Shown: positions 28,841-38,210, counted from the first letter of the stretch. The stretch is DNA of 64,000 nucleotides from Pseudomonas pudica (GCF_015680405.1 NZ_JADLJS010000020.1:1-64000); one strand, 5' to 3'. Notes: a model not told the origin generated them from the sequence alone. Numbers and translations are program-made.

Positions 28841-29653
28841 TCACCTGGACGCTGGCGCGTTAGCCTCGAGCAGCGCACACAAGCGCGCCGTAGCTTCGAT
28901 CATCTGACCACTAGGCCGCTCCAGGCCTTTGTCTGGCACCACCAGTAAACGGTCATCGGCAACCGCACGCAGTTGCGGCCAGGCCTTCCAACTCTCCAGC
29001 TGCGCCTCATCACCCGCCAGAATGACCTGCGGGTTGCGCAGCAGCACAGATTCCACATTTACCTGCGGCGCCGGCAGGGTGAGATCGGCGAAAATATTAT
29101 GCGCGCCGCAAACGGCCAGGGCATCGCTGACCACCTGCCGGCCACCGAGTGTATACAGAGGTCGATCCCAGACCTGGTAGAACACCCGCAAGGGCTCGTC
29201 CCGTCGATACTGCTGGCGCAGCTGCCGCAGCCGGTCACGCAAGGCCTGGGCATATCGATGGCCCTGTTCGGCACGGCCGATACGGTCGGCGATGGCTTCG
29301 ATCTGTTCGATCATCTGGTCGATATCATGGGGTTCTGCGCTGAAGGTGGCGATACCCAGGCGCTTGAGCTGGTCACGTTGGGCCGGCGGTACGCTGCCCG
29401 GCCACAGCAGCAACAGGTCGGGGCGCAGGCTGAGCAGGCGTTCGAGGTCCAGCTGCCCCTGGCGCCCCACCGAGGGCAGCTCGCGCAGCGCCGCCGGCCG
29501 TTCGCCACCGTCGAGCACACCTACCAGCAGGTCATCGGCCTGCAGTTCGAGCATGATTTCGCTCATCGACGGCGCCAGGCTGACCACTCGCAGGGGTTCG
29601 GCGGCCAGTGCAGAACAGGCGAACAGCGCCAGCAGGCCGGGCAGCAGGCGCAT
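28841..29653 (-). CDS. BtuF-like periplasmic substrate-binding protein
   Basis: A 270-residue exported protein of the helical-backbone metal/cobalamin receptor family (BtuF/FhuD fold). A signal peptide ends at ALAAEPL; typical blocks are RVVSLAPSMSEIMLELQADDLLVGV, the long linking helix in the middle, and a C-terminal lobe. Cobalamin is the usual ligand for this subgroup, but no BtuCD genes are adjacent. It overlaps the stop of the upstream membrane-protein gene, so the two are coupled. Confidence 0.82.
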   Translation of the reverse strand: MRLLPGLLALFACSALAAEPLRVVSLAPSMSEIMLELQADDLLVGVLDGGERPAALRELPSVGRQGQLDLERLLSLRPDLLLLWPGSVPPAQRDQLKRLGIATFSAEPHDIDQMIEQIEAIADRIGRAEQGHRYAQALRDRLRQLRQQYRRDEPLRVFYQVWDRPLYTLGGRQVVSDALAVCGAHNIFADLTLPAPQVNVESVLLRNPQVILAGDEAQLESWKAWPQLRAVADDRLLVVPDKGLERPSGQMIEATARLCALLEANAPASR

Positions 29654-30072
29654 CAGCCGAGCTGGCGTGGAATGCGATAAAGGTACAGCACCACTGCGGT
29701 GGACAACGCCAGCAAGATCTGTGGCACCGCCTCGAGGCCGACCAGCACCGACAAGGCGGCAACCCAGGCCGGGAAACAGGCAAACAGCATGGCCAGGCGC
29801 CGCACCCGCGCCAGCTCGATCCAGGCCGCGGGCTCTTCGCCTGTGCCGAGCACCTTGGACGTGGCGATGAGCGCGCGTTTGTAGGCACCGAAGCGCGGCA
29901 GGCTGAGGAACATGGTCGCCGCGCCGGCAATGAACAGTGGCATGGCCAACACCGAGGCCAGCGCATCACCGCCACCGAAGGCCCAGGCCATCACTGGCAG
30001 CGGCACCAGGCCCACCGCCAGGTACTGCCACCAGGCCAGCGCCAGGCGCCGCTTGACCTCGGCGCGGGTCAC
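29653..30072 (-). CDS. Small inner-membrane protein of unknown function
   Basis: A 139-residue protein with four predicted membrane helices (about residues 15-32, 38-57, 92-110 and 113-132) and a cytoplasmic loop [21 protein letters not shown] do not recognise a family. It overlaps ribA upstream by four bases and the BtuF-like gene downstream by one codon. Confidence 0.75.
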   Translation of the reverse strand: MTRAEVKRRLALAWWQYLAVGLVPLPVMAWAFGGGDALASVLAMPLFIAGAATMFLSLPRFGAYKRALIATSKVLGTGEEPAAWIELARVRRLAMLFACFPAWVAALSVLVGLEAVPQILLALSTAVVLYLYRIPRQLG

Positions 30073-30686
30073 GCCTGAGGCACCTCGCCCTGGTGCTCGT
30101 TACCCAGCATGTGGCCCAGCTTGCCGGCCTTCGTCGCCAGGTAGTAGCGGTTGTGCGGGTTGTGCCCGGTGTGCAGCGGTACGCGCTCGGCGACGAGGAT
30201 GTTCATGTCGGTCAGGGCTTTGACCTTGCGCGGGTTGTTGGTCATCAGCCGCAGCGACTTCACGCCCAGGTGCTCCAGCATCGGCAGGCAGATGGCGTAG
30301 TCGCGCTGGTCGGCGGCAAAGCCAAGGCGCTCGTTGGCCTCGACGGTATCGGCGCCACCATCCTGCAGCTCGTAGGCGCGAATCTTGTTGAGCAGCCCGA
30401 TGCCACGGCCTTCCTGGCGCAGGTACAGCAGCACGCCACGGCCTTCACGGGCGATGGCCTGCAGCGCGGCTTCCAGCTGCGAGCCGCAGTCGCAGCGCTG
30501 GCTGAACAGGGCATCGCCGGTCAGGCACTCGGAATGCAGGCGCCCCAGCACCGGCTGGCCGTCCGCGATGTCACCCAGGCTGAGCACCACGTGCTCACGG
30601 CCCGTGGCTTCGTCGAGGAAGCCATGCATGGTGAAGGTCGCGAAGGGAGTCGGGAGTTTAGAGGCGGCAACAAAGACGACGGGCAC
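30069..30686 (-). CDS. ribA: GTP cyclohydrolase II
   Basis: Opens GTP to the pyrimidine precursor of riboflavin. The 205-residue enzyme has the complete zinc site [15 protein letters not shown], the catalytic [12 protein letters not shown] and the C-terminal LMTNNPRKV. It lies apart from the main rib operon, 236 bp downstream of a binding-protein gene and beyond a REP pair. It is probably the only active GTP cyclohydrolase II in this window, since the RibBA domain lacks the zinc cysteines. Confidence 0.97.
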   Translation of the reverse strand: MPVVFVAASKLPTPFATFTMHGFLDEATGREHVVLSLGDIADGQPVLGRLHSECLTGDALFSQRCDCGSQLEAALQAIAREGRGVLLYLRQEGRGIGLLNKIRAYELQDGGADTVEANERLGFAADQRDYAICLPMLEHLGVKSLRLMTNNPRKVKALTDMNILVAERVPLHTGHNPHNRYYLATKAGKLGHMLGNEHQGEVPQA

Positions 30687-30813
30687 GTTGTGCTCCTGGC
30701 ATAAGTAGGAAATTTCTCGTGGGCCGATTGTATCAGCAGGCTGGGCAATGTGGGCTGGCTGAATACGGTGGGTTAAGATCGAAAAGTTCGATGCTTAGGT
30801 TAACCAGGCCCGA

Positions 30814-30906
30814 CCCCATCGCCGGCAAGCCGGCCCCCACAGTTATTGCACAGGCCTCTGAACCTGCGCTGAACCTGTGGGAGCCGGCTTGCCGGCGATT
30901 GGGGGC
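30814..30906. repeat. REP pair (GCCGGCAAGCCGGC type)
   Basis: Cores GCCGGCAAGCCGGC and GCCGGCTTGCCGGC with the CCCACAG/CTGTGGG tags. Followed by the hairpin GGGGCGC-AAG-GCGCCCC and TTTT (30901-30922), which could end a plus-strand transcript. Confidence 0.88.
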
Positions 30907-30922
30907 GCAAGGCGCCCCGTTT

Positions 30923-31666
30923 TCAATGTGGTTTGCTATTCGGACTGAACGGATACGGCTGCTGCCAGCGCTGGAAAATCGGCTTCAGCTCGCCACTGCG
31001 CACCAGCTCGGCCATGCGCTTGTCGAACAGGTCGCGCAGGGCCTTGGCCTGGTCATTGCGGGCAAAGGCCAGGTACAGCGGTAGTTCGGCCACATGGGTA
31101 CGGCGGAAACGCTCGGGCTGGGAGGTCTGGCCGAGCACGTAGTCGACCTCGGTCTGCGCATCGATGTAGAAGTCCACACGATCATGCTCGAGCATCGGCA
31201 GTATGCCTTCGCGGCGCTGGACCTCGCGAAAGTCATGCACATCGGGCAGGTAGCTGCCGAAGTCGTAGCCACGCACCCAGGCCAGGCGGTACTGGCCTAT
31301 GGTCTGCTGGGTAGGCACAGGCTTGCTGACCAGCCCCAGCGCGTAGATGTGGTCCATGTCGAAGTGCCAGCGCGGGTACAGGTTGTCGTCGTTCTCGTCC
31401 TTGTACGAGCCTACCCAGGCGTCAGCCTCGCCACGCTTCACCAGCCCGATCGCACGGCTGTAAGGCGCGCTCTGGGTCACCACCTTGACCCCGGCCGGCT
31501 CGAACACCTTGCGCAGCACATCCCAGGCCACCCCGGTACCGTCGGCGTTGGTGTAGTCAAGCCACTCTTCGCTGACCAGGTGGATCTGTTTCGGCACACC
31601 CTCGGCAGCAGCCGCCCACGGGGCAAGGCTCAGCAGCATTGCCAGCAGCACCGTCCTCATGGCCAT
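30923..31666 (-). CDS. Periplasmic solute-binding protein, family 3-like
   Basis: A 247-residue exported protein (signal peptide MRTVLLAMLLSLAPWAAAAE) with the two-lobe type II binding fold: YTNADGTGVAWDVLRKVFEPAGVKV near the start, AYVGSYK-like AWVGSYKDE in the hinge region and an SxPxYLAFA-like block ELPLYLAFAR near the end. Ligand unknown. AGGGAG lies 7 bp before ATG 31666. No permease or ATPase is linked; it follows pgpA by 16 bp in the rib-thiL-pgpA operon direction. Confidence 0.78.
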   Translation of the reverse strand: MAMRTVLLAMLLSLAPWAAAAEGVPKQIHLVSEEWLDYTNADGTGVAWDVLRKVFEPAGVKVVTQSAPYSRAIGLVKRGEADAWVGSYKDENDDNLYPRWHFDMDHIYALGLVSKPVPTQQTIGQYRLAWVRGYDFGSYLPDVHDFREVQRREGILPMLEHDRVDFYIDAQTEVDYVLGQTSQPERFRRTHVAELPLYLAFARNDQAKALRDLFDKRMAELVRSGELKPIFQRWQQPYPFSPNSKPH

Positions 31667-31682
31667 TCACACGCTCCCTGTA

Positions 31683-32186
31683 TCAGGCAACCGCCCAAAC
31701 CAGAACCTGCATCCCCAGCCAGGCAAACACCCCAGCCAGGATATCGTCGAGCATGATCCCGACGCCCCCATGCACATGGCGGTCGACCCAGCGGATCGGC
31801 CACGGCTTGAGGATGTCGAAGAAGCGGAACATCAGGAACCCCGCCAGCAGCCACTGCCAGCCTTCCGGCACCAGCCAGAGGGTTATCCACATGCCGACGA
31901 TCTCGTCCCAGACAATGCCTTCATGGTCGTGCACGCGCAAGTCATTGGCGACCTTGCCGCAAAGCCAGAAGCCGAACAGCATGCTCACGCCCAGCAACAG
32001 CCAATAGCCCCAGTCGGGAAGCATCTGCCACAGCGGGATGAACGGAATGGCCACCAGCGAGCCCCAGGTGCCCGGTGCCTTGGGCAAGGTGCCGGAACCG
32101 AAACCAAAGGCGATGAAGTGCCACGGGTTGCGCCAGACCGAAGGCGGAACGAACTCCGCAGGCACCTGGTTGGGGTGATCGGTCAC
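31683..32186 (-). CDS. pgpA: Phosphatidylglycerophosphatase A
   Basis: Inner-membrane phosphatase that converts phosphatidylglycerol phosphate to phosphatidylglycerol. The 167-residue protein shows the family blocks FGSGTLPKAPGTWGSLVAIP, HDHEGIVWDEIVGMW (acidic active site) and RFFDILKPWPIRWVDRHVHGGVGIMLDDILAG. Its start overlaps the thiL stop by four bases, as in many gammaproteobacterial nusB-thiL-pgpA operons. Confidence 0.96.
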   Translation of the reverse strand: MTDHPNQVPAEFVPPSVWRNPWHFIAFGFGSGTLPKAPGTWGSLVAIPFIPLWQMLPDWGYWLLLGVSMLFGFWLCGKVANDLRVHDHEGIVWDEIVGMWITLWLVPEGWQWLLAGFLMFRFFDILKPWPIRWVDRHVHGGVGIMLDDILAGVFAWLGMQVLVWAVA

Positions 32187-33151
32187 GGTGTCTCCCTAAA
32201 ATGTTGATAACCGCGTTGCCGCGGGGTGATGTCCTGGCCCTGCCGGTCGCGCAGGCTGACACCCTGCCCTTCGAGCACCCGCCCGATGACATGGAACGCC
32301 GCCAGGCCTTGTGCCTGCAGGGATGAAAGCTCGGATGGCGGCAAGGTGAACGCCAGCACGTAGTCGTCGCCACCGGTCAGCGCCGCCTGCACGGCAGCCT
32401 CGGCACCGAGTAACCCCTGCAGAGCGGCTGACACCGGTACCTGCTCCAGGTTCACCTCGAGCGCCACACGGGAGGCCTTGGCGATATGCCCGCAGTCGGC
32501 CAGCAGGCCGTCGGAAACATCCAGCGCCGAAGTGGCACGCCCGCGCAGCAGCTGGCCCAGGGCGAACTGCGGCGACGGCGACCAGTAATGGTCGAGCAAC
32601 GGTTGCACCAGCGCAGCATCAGCCTGGCGCTGGCCCAGCACCAGCGGCAAGGCACCCGCCGCATTGCCCAGCTCACCGCCCACACACAACAAGTCGCCCG
32701 GGCGAGCGCCGCCACGGCGTAACGCCTGCCCCGCCGGAACCCGGCCGAATACGGTCATGGTGATGCTCAAAGGGCCACGGGTGGTATCGCCACCAATCAG
32801 GCTCAGCTGACAGTGACCGGCCATGCGGTCGAGGCCGCTGGCATAGGCTTGCAGCCAGTCAGTGCTGACCTCGGGCAAGGTCAGGGCAAGGGTGAAACCG
32901 ATGGGGGTGGCGCCCATGGCCGCCAGGTCGCTGGCCGCCACGGCCAACGAGCGCTGGCCAAGCAACCAGGGGTCGCACACCGCCGGGAAATGCACCCCGG
33001 CGACCAGGGTGTCGGTAGACACCGCCAGTTGCTCACCAGCGGGTAAGCTCAGCAGGGCGCAGTCGTCGCCGATGCCCAGGGCCACGCCTTCACCGCCTTG
33101 CGCACAGGGCGCGGCGGCGAAGTAGTGGCTGATCAGCTCGAACTCACCCAT
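32183..33151 (-). CDS. thiL: Thiamine-monophosphate kinase
   Basis: Phosphorylates thiamine monophosphate to thiamine diphosphate. The 322-residue enzyme has GIGDDCALL, the STDTLVAGVHFP metal-binding block, LIGGDTTRGPLSITMTVFG and a C-terminal LTGGDDYVLAFT. Start is taken as ATG 33151 (MGEFELISHYF). Dxs (26813-28708) depends on the same cofactor. It follows nusB by 18 bp. Confidence 0.96.
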   Translation of the reverse strand: MGEFELISHYFAAAPCAQGGEGVALGIGDDCALLSLPAGEQLAVSTDTLVAGVHFPAVCDPWLLGQRSLAVAASDLAAMGATPIGFTLALTLPEVSTDWLQAYASGLDRMAGHCQLSLIGGDTTRGPLSITMTVFGRVPAGQALRRGGARPGDLLCVGGELGNAAGALPLVLGQRQADAALVQPLLDHYWSPSPQFALGQLLRGRATSALDVSDGLLADCGHIAKASRVALEVNLEQVPVSAALQGLLGAEAAVQAALTGGDDYVLAFTLPPSELSSLQAQGLAAFHVIGRVLEGQGVSLRDRQGQDITPRQRGYQHFRETP

Positions 33152-33169
33152 GGTTCGCAAGCGCCAGGA

Positions 33170-33670
33170 TCAGCGCTTGTTCGCCTTGACTTCTGCTTCG
33201 CGCAGGGCCGGGGCGAGCTTGTCCAGCACGCCGTTGACGAACTTGTGGCCGTCGGTGGCGCCGAAGACCTTGGCCAGTTCCACGCCTTCGTTGATCACTA
33301 CGCGGTACGGCACGTCAACGCGCTTGATCAGTTCCCAGGTGGACAGGCGCAGCACGGCCAGCTCGACCGGGTCGAGCTCTTCCAGTGCGATGGTCATGCA
33401 CGGCACCAACGCTTTGTCGATTTCGCCCTTGATTGCCGGGACCCCATGCAGGATCTCGCGGAAATAGGCACCGTCGACATCGGTGAAATCGTTATCGACC
33501 CGGAACTGCGCTTCGATCTCGTTCAGCGAATGCTGCGCCATGTGCCACTGGTACAGTGCCTGGGTCGCGAGCTTGCGGGCTTCGCGGCGCTTGGCGCTCT
33601 TCGATGGCTTGCCGGCATCCGCAGGTTTTGGATCGCGCGGGTTGAAACGATCGCTTTCGTCGCTAATCAC
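33170..33670 (-). CDS. nusB: Transcription antitermination factor NusB
   Basis: RNA-binding factor that with NusE (S10) binds boxA of rRNA transcripts. The 166-residue protein has [16 protein letters not shown] and the C-terminal [31 protein letters not shown]. An N-terminal charged extension of about 25 residues is present. It overlaps ribH by four bases. Confidence 0.97.
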
Positions 33671-34143
33671 TTGGCCTCCAACTGCGCCAGCAGGCTGACC
33701 ATTTCCAGAGCGGACAGGGCAGCTTCAGCACCTTTGTTGCCGGCCTTGGTGCCGGAACGCTCGATGGCCTGTTCGATGGAGTCGACGGTCAGTACGCCGA
33801 AGGCCACCGGAACACCGAACTCCATGGACACCTGGGCCAGGCCCTTGGTGCATTCGCCCGCCACGTATTCGAAGTGCGGGGTACCACCACGGATCACGGC
33901 GCCCAGGGCGATGATCGCGTCGTAGGCGCCTTGCTGGGCGACCTTCTGTGCCACCAGCGGGATTTCGAACGCACCCGGGGCACGGATGATGGTGATGTCG
34001 CTTTCGCTGACACCGTGGCGTACCAGGGCATCAACGGCACCGCTTACCAGGCTTTCGACGACGAAGCTGTTGAAGCGGCCAACCACCAAAGCATAGCGAC
34101 CTTTGGGGGCGATGAAGGTACCTTCGATGGTCTTCAGGGTCAT
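33667..34143 (-). CDS. ribH: 6,7-dimethyl-8-ribityllumazine synthase
   Basis: Condenses the pyrimidine and the four-carbon phosphate into lumazine, the penultimate riboflavin step. The 158-residue subunit contains [17 protein letters not shown], the substrate block [30 protein letters not shown] with the catalytic His, and [12 protein letters not shown]. It is preceded by the ribBA gene, with a 92-bp gap that contains a hairpin. Confidence 0.97.
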
Positions 34144-34167
34144 TCCGATATTCTCATCTTCAAGAGC

Positions 34168-34189
34168 GAGGCCGCATGCTGGCGGCCTC
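34168..34189 (-). other. Hairpin between ribBA and ribH
   Basis: GAGGCCGC and GCGGCCTC form a perfect 8-bp stem with a six-base loop. There is no T-run on the minus strand, so it may tune the read-through or protect the processed mRNA rather than terminate. Confidence 0.55.
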
Positions 34190-34235
34190 GACAGGGGTAT
34201 GGACTCGAGCTGGAGGGCGTCACTGCCGCCTCAAG

Positions 34236-35327
34236 TCACTCGGAGGGCACGTATTCTACAACTTCCAGATCGAATCCGGATATCGCGTTGAACTTCATCG
34301 GCGAACTCATCAGACGCATCTTGCGCACACCAAGGTCTCGCAGTATCTGCGAACCGGCACCCACGGTGCTGTAGGTGGTCGGTGCCTTGGCAGGTGCATC
34401 GCCGGCGCTCTCGCGGATGTGCGCAAGCAGCACGTCGCCGTCCAGCGGGTGGCCCAGCAGCAATACCACGCCGCTGCCGGCCTCGGCCACGGCGGCCATG
34501 GCGGCGCGCAGGCTCCAGCGGCCCGGTTGCTTGACCAGCAGCAGGTCGCGCAGTGGGTCCATGTTGTGCACGCGCACCAGGGTCGGCTCTTCGGCGCAGA
34601 TCTTGCCCAGGGTCAGGGCCATGTGCACGTCGCCTTCCACCGCGTCGCGGTAGGTGACCAGGTTGAACTCGCCCAGCTCGCTCTCCACCGGTTGCTCGGA
34701 GACGCGCTGCACGGTGCGCTCGTGGATCATGCGGTAGTGGATCAGGTCGGCGATGGTGCCGATCTTCAGGCCGTGCTCGGCGGCGAACACTTCCAGCTCG
34801 GCGCGGCGCGACATGGTGCCGTCGTCGTTCATCACTTCGCAGATCACGCCGCTCGGCTCGAAACCGGCCATGCGCGCCAGGTCGCACGCGGCCTCGGTGT
34901 GGCCGGCACGGGCCAGGGTACCGCCTGGCTGGGCCATCAGCGGGAAGATGTGGCCAGGGCTGACAATGTCTTCGGCCTTGGCGTCCTTGGCAGCGGCCGC
35001 CTGCACGGTGCGTGCGCGGTCAGCGGCAGAGATGCCGGTGGTGACACCTTCGGCGGCTTCGATCGACACGGTGAACTTGGTGCCGAAGCCCGAGCCGTTG
35101 CGCGGCGCCATCAGCGGCAGCTTCAGCGTTTCGCAACGCTCCCGGGTCATCGGCATGCAGATCAGGCCACGGGCGTGCTTGGCCATGAAGTTGATGTGCT
35201 CGGGCAGGCAGCACTCGGCTGCCATGATGATGTCGCCTTCGTTTTCGCGGTCTTCGTCATCCATGAGGATGACCATTTTGCCCTGGCGGATGTCTTCGAC
35301 CAGTTCTTCGATGCTGTTGAGCGCCAC
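34236..35327 (-). CDS. ribBA: DHBP synthase fused to a degenerate GTP cyclohydrolase II domain
   Basis: The N-terminal half (about residues 1-200) is a complete DHBP synthase: MDDEDRENEGDIIMAAE, GTKFTVSIEAAEGVTTGISAADRA, HIFPLMAQPGGTLARAGHTEA. The C-terminal half aligns with GTP cyclohydrolase II, but where the zinc site should read C-x10-C-x-C it reads VRVHNMDPLRDLLL, without cysteines, and RQEGRGIG is also missing. It therefore probably makes only the four-carbon unit (the RibBX situation known in other gammaproteobacteria). Start GTG 35327 is chosen because AAGGGGG precedes it. Confidence 0.94.
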   Translation of the reverse strand: MALNSIEELVEDIRQGKMVILMDDEDRENEGDIIMAAECCLPEHINFMAKHARGLICMPMTRERCETLKLPLMAPRNGSGFGTKFTVSIEAAEGVTTGISAADRARTVQAAAAKDAKAEDIVSPGHIFPLMAQPGGTLARAGHTEAACDLARMAGFEPSGVICEVMNDDGTMSRRAELEVFAAEHGLKIGTIADLIHYRMIHERTVQRVSEQPVESELGEFNLVTYRDAVEGDVHMALTLGKICAEEPTLVRVHNMDPLRDLLLVKQPGRWSLRAAMAAVAEAGSGVVLLLGHPLDGDVLLAHIRESAGDAPAKAPTTYSTVGAGSQILRDLGVRKMRLMSSPMKFNAISGFDLEVVEYVPSE

Positions 35328-35345
35328 GCGGCACCCCCTTCTCAA

Positions 35346-36011
35346 TCAGGATTTCAAGAAGCCGTTGGCGGCCAGGAAGCTTTCGGTAATGCCACTGCCC
35401 TTGCTCGGTTCGGCGGCCTTGTCACCCAGCAGCAGACGCTCCAGGTAACGGGCCAGCAGGTCGACCTCAAGGTTTACCCGACGCCCTGCACGGTAGTCGG
35501 CCATGATGGTTTCGGACAGGGTGTGCGGGACAATGGTCAGCTCGAACTCGGCGCCATTGACCTCGTTGACCGTCAGGCTGGTGCCATCGACGGTGATCGA
35601 ACCCTTGTGGGCGATGTACTTGGCCAGTTCCTTCGGTGCACGCACGCGGAACTGGATGGCGCGGGCGTTATCGCTGCGCGAGATGATTTCGCCGACCCCG
35701 TCGACGTGGCCGCTGACCAGGTGCCCGCCCAGCTGGGTGGTGGGGGTCAGGGCTTTTTCCAGATTGACCTTGCTACCGCTCTTGAGGTCGATGAAGGCGG
35801 TGCGCTTGAGGGTTTCGACACTGACGTCGGCCCAGAAGCCGTCGCCCGGCAGTTCGACGGCGGTCAGGCACACGCCGTTGACGGCGATGCTGTCGCCGAG
35901 CTTGACGTCACCCAGGTCGAGCTTGCCGGTTTCGACGTAGACGCGCACGTCGCCACCCTTGGGGGTCAGGCTGCGGATGGTGCCGATGGATTCGATGATG
36001 CCGGTGAACAT
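35346..36011 (-). CDS. ribE: Riboflavin synthase alpha subunit
   Basis: Dismutates two lumazine molecules to riboflavin. The 221-residue protein shows its two repeated lumazine-binding halves, each with a GxIxxxG-type start (MFTGIIESIGTIRSL and GGHLVSGHVDGVGEIIS) and SIAVNGVCLTAVE / SITVDGTSLTVNE. It lies 43 bp behind ribD and 18 bp before the ribBA start. Confidence 0.97.
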   Translation of the reverse strand: MFTGIIESIGTIRSLTPKGGDVRVYVETGKLDLGDVKLGDSIAVNGVCLTAVELPGDGFWADVSVETLKRTAFIDLKSGSKVNLEKALTPTTQLGGHLVSGHVDGVGEIISRSDNARAIQFRVRAPKELAKYIAHKGSITVDGTSLTVNEVNGAEFELTIVPHTLSETIMADYRAGRRVNLEVDLLARYLERLLLGDKAAEPSKGSGITESFLAANGFLKS

Positions 36012-36053
36012 GGGGTCTTCCTCAAAAACGGTTTGCGCGGGGCAAGCCGGGCA

Positions 36054-37184
36054 TTATACGCCGGGTACCGGCAGGGGGATGGCCGTGACCCGCCAGTCAT
36101 CGCCCACTGCGCGCATTTCGGTAATTTTCAGCCGCGGCGCTTCGCTCATCCTCTCCAGTGGCCAGTCCAGCAGCGGGCGGGCCTGGGAACCGAGAAAAGT
36201 GCCGGCGACGAACAGCTGGTACTCGTCGATCAGGCCTTGCCGGGCGAAGGCGCCGACCAGGCCGGCACCGGCTTCCAGCAGGATTTCGTTGACGCTGCGG
36301 GCTGCCAGGGCCTGCAGCAACGACGGCAGGTCTACCTGGCCATTGTCACCCGGCAGGCTGAGCAGTTCGTGGCCGGCAGCGGCATAGCGCGGGTCATCTG
36401 CGACAGCGGTCACCACCAGTGCCGGGCCAGCCTGGAAGAACGGCGCATCCAGCGGCAGGCGCAGGCGGCCATCGACCAGCACGCGCAGCGGCGTGCGGCT
36501 GAGTGCCAGGGCGGTGGTTTCGGCATCCAGGCCCAGCTCTGCGCCGCGCACGGTCATCCGCGCGTTATCAGCCAACACGCTGGCGGCGCTGGTCAGCACC
36601 ACGCTGGAACGGGCGCGCAGACGCTGCACCGCCGAGCGGGCGGCCGGCCCGGTGATCCACTGGCTTTCGCCACTGGCCATGGCGGTGCGGCCATCCAGGC
36701 TCATGGCCAGCTTGGCGCGAACGAATGGCAGGCCATGCTCCATGCGTTTGAGGAAACCGGGATTGAGTGCACGGGCCTCGGCCTCGAGTACGCCGCTGGC
36801 CACTTCGATACCAGCCTCAGCCAGGCGCCGCAGGCCCTGCCCCGCCACTTGCGGGTTGGGGTCCTGCATGGCGGCCACCACCCGTGCCACGCCGGCCTTG
36901 ACCAGTGCTTCGGCGCACGGCGGCGTGCGGCCATGGTGGCTGCACGGCTCGAGGGTGACATAGGCACAGGCGCCACGGGCACGCTCACCGGCCTGGCGCA
37001 GGGCATGCACTTCGGCATGCGGCTCGCCGGCGCGCACATGCCAGCCTTCGCCGACCACCTCGCCATCGCGCACGATCACGCAGCCTACGCGCGGGTTCGG
37101 GTGGGTGGTATACAGGCCCTTGCGCGCCAGCTCCAGCGCGCGGGCCATGTAGTGGGCGTCGAGGGTGGCAGCTTGGCTGGGCAT
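36054..37184 (-). CDS. ribD: Riboflavin biosynthesis deaminase/reductase
   Basis: Bifunctional enzyme: the N-terminal zinc deaminase (HVRAGEPHAEVHAL and LEPCSHHGRTPPCAEAL) and the C-terminal NADPH reductase (KLAMSLDGRTAMASGESQWITG) carry out steps two and three after GTP opening. The 376-residue length is normal. ATG 37184 is preferred over GTG 37190 because AAAGAG lies five bases upstream. The gene overlaps the nrdR stop region, placing nrdR at the head of the operon. Confidence 0.97.
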   Translation of the reverse strand: MPSQAATLDAHYMARALELARKGLYTTHPNPRVGCVIVRDGEVVGEGWHVRAGEPHAEVHALRQAGERARGACAYVTLEPCSHHGRTPPCAEALVKAGVARVVAAMQDPNPQVAGQGLRRLAEAGIEVASGVLEAEARALNPGFLKRMEHGLPFVRAKLAMSLDGRTAMASGESQWITGPAARSAVQRLRARSSVVLTSAASVLADNARMTVRGAELGLDAETTALALSRTPLRVLVDGRLRLPLDAPFFQAGPALVVTAVADDPRYAAAGHELLSLPGDNGQVDLPSLLQALAARSVNEILLEAGAGLVGAFARQGLIDEYQLFVAGTFLGSQARPLLDWPLERMSEAPRLKITEMRAVGDDWRVTAIPLPVPGV

Positions 37185-37186
37185 GG

Positions 37187-37651
37187 TCACTCTTTAGCCG
37201 GCTCTCGAGCCAGGCGGTCGATTTCTTCGCGGAACTCGTCGAGGTCCTGGAAGCGGCGGTAAACCGAGGCAAAGCGGATATAGGCCACTTCGTCGAGCTT
37301 GCGCAGTTCGGCCATGACCATTTCACCCACCACCAGTGATTTGACTTCACGCTCGCCGGTGGCCCGCAGGCGGCTCTTGATATGCGCCAACGCAGCTTCC
37401 AGGCGCTCGACGCTGACCGGGCGCTTTTCCAGTGCCCGCTGCATGCCGGCGCGAAGTTTTTCTTCGTCGAAGGGTTGGCGCGTGCCATCCTGCTTGATCA
37501 GCCGGGGCAGCACCAGCTCGGCGGTTTCGAAGGTGGTGAAGCGCTCGCCGCAGGCGACGCATTCGCGGCGACGGCGCACCTGCTCGCCCTCGGCGACGAG
37601 GCGAGAGTCGATGACCTTGGTGTCGTTGGCACCGCAAAAGGGACAGTGCAT
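37187..37651 (-). CDS. nrdR: Transcriptional repressor NrdR
   Basis: Zinc-finger/ATP-cone repressor of ribonucleotide reductase genes. The 154-residue protein has the four-Cys finger [17 protein letters not shown] ... [15 protein letters not shown] at residues 1-35 and an ATP-cone ([27 protein letters not shown]). The start is ATG 37651. It is divergent from the lipoprotein gene and begins the rib operon, the usual arrangement in pseudomonads. Confidence 0.97.
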   Translation of the reverse strand: MHCPFCGANDTKVIDSRLVAEGEQVRRRRECVACGERFTTFETAELVLPRLIKQDGTRQPFDEEKLRAGMQRALEKRPVSVERLEAALAHIKSRLRATGEREVKSLVVGEMVMAELRKLDEVAYIRFASVYRRFQDLDEFREEIDRLAREPAKE

Positions 37652-37757
37652 GGTGGCAGGCAACAAAAAAAGGGAGGGCCATGGTAGCGCATCCCACTGG
37701 CAAGACAAGCCAAAGGGGTTAACATCCATGGCAAATCTGCCCGTGAAGGACTACCCC

Positions 37758-38210
37758 ATGCATTACCGAGCGCTCGTCGTGCTGTGCTGCGCCGCCCTGC
37801 TCGCCGCCTGCGGCAGCGACAGGCCGAAGCCCGACACCCCTCCGGCGCCCAAGCCAGCCCGCGCGGCCAAGCCGGCCGCAGTACTTGGCCCGCTGCCGGC
37901 CTACCAGCGCGAGCTGAGCGGCACCTTGCTGGAAATCCCCGCTGGAGCCGATGTGGAGCTGGCCTTGCTGGTCATCGACGAACGCGACCGCCCACAACGC
38001 CTGCTGGCCAGCAGCAACCTGACCGGCACCGGCCAGGCCCTGCCCTACCAATTGCGCTTCAACCCAGAGGCTTTCCCCGCCGGAGCTCGGGTCGAGCTGC
38101 GCGGTCGCGCCAGCCGCTCTGGCCAGCTGATCATGCACCTGCCGCCGGTGCGCATTACCCAGGCCCAGACCCAGGCCACCGGCCCGCTGCGTTTCGAGAA
38201 GGCGCCATAA
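37758..38210 (+). CDS. YbaY/YbaY-like lipoprotein
   Basis: A 150-residue lipoprotein with signal peptidase II box LLAAC (Cys near residue 18), a Pro/Ala-rich linker, and one beta-sandwich domain (ELSGTLLEIPAGADVELALLVIDER ... LPPVRITQAQ) of the YbaY/type III secretion pilotin-like fold. AAGGA lies before ATG 37758. Function unknown. It directly abuts the methyltransferase gene. Confidence 0.8.
   Translation: MHYRALVVLCCAALLAACGSDRPKPDTPPAPKPARAAKPAAVLGPLPAYQRELSGTLLEIPAGADVELALLVIDERDRPQRLLASSNLTGTGQALPYQLRFNPEAFPAGARVELRGRASRSGQLIMHLPPVRITQAQTQATGPLRFEKAP

Noticed and set aside
30901..30922. Terminator for the binding-protein gene at 30923-31666
   Set aside because: The hairpin GGGGCGC/GCGCCCC has its T-run on the plus strand, while that gene is on the minus strand; kept only as part of the REP note.
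34176..37262. Open frame of more than 1000 codons on the plus strand
   Set aside because: It is antisense to ribBA, ribE and ribD, which have unmistakable family motifs. High-GC third-position bias creates such long shadow frames; there is no ribosome site or recognisable domain.
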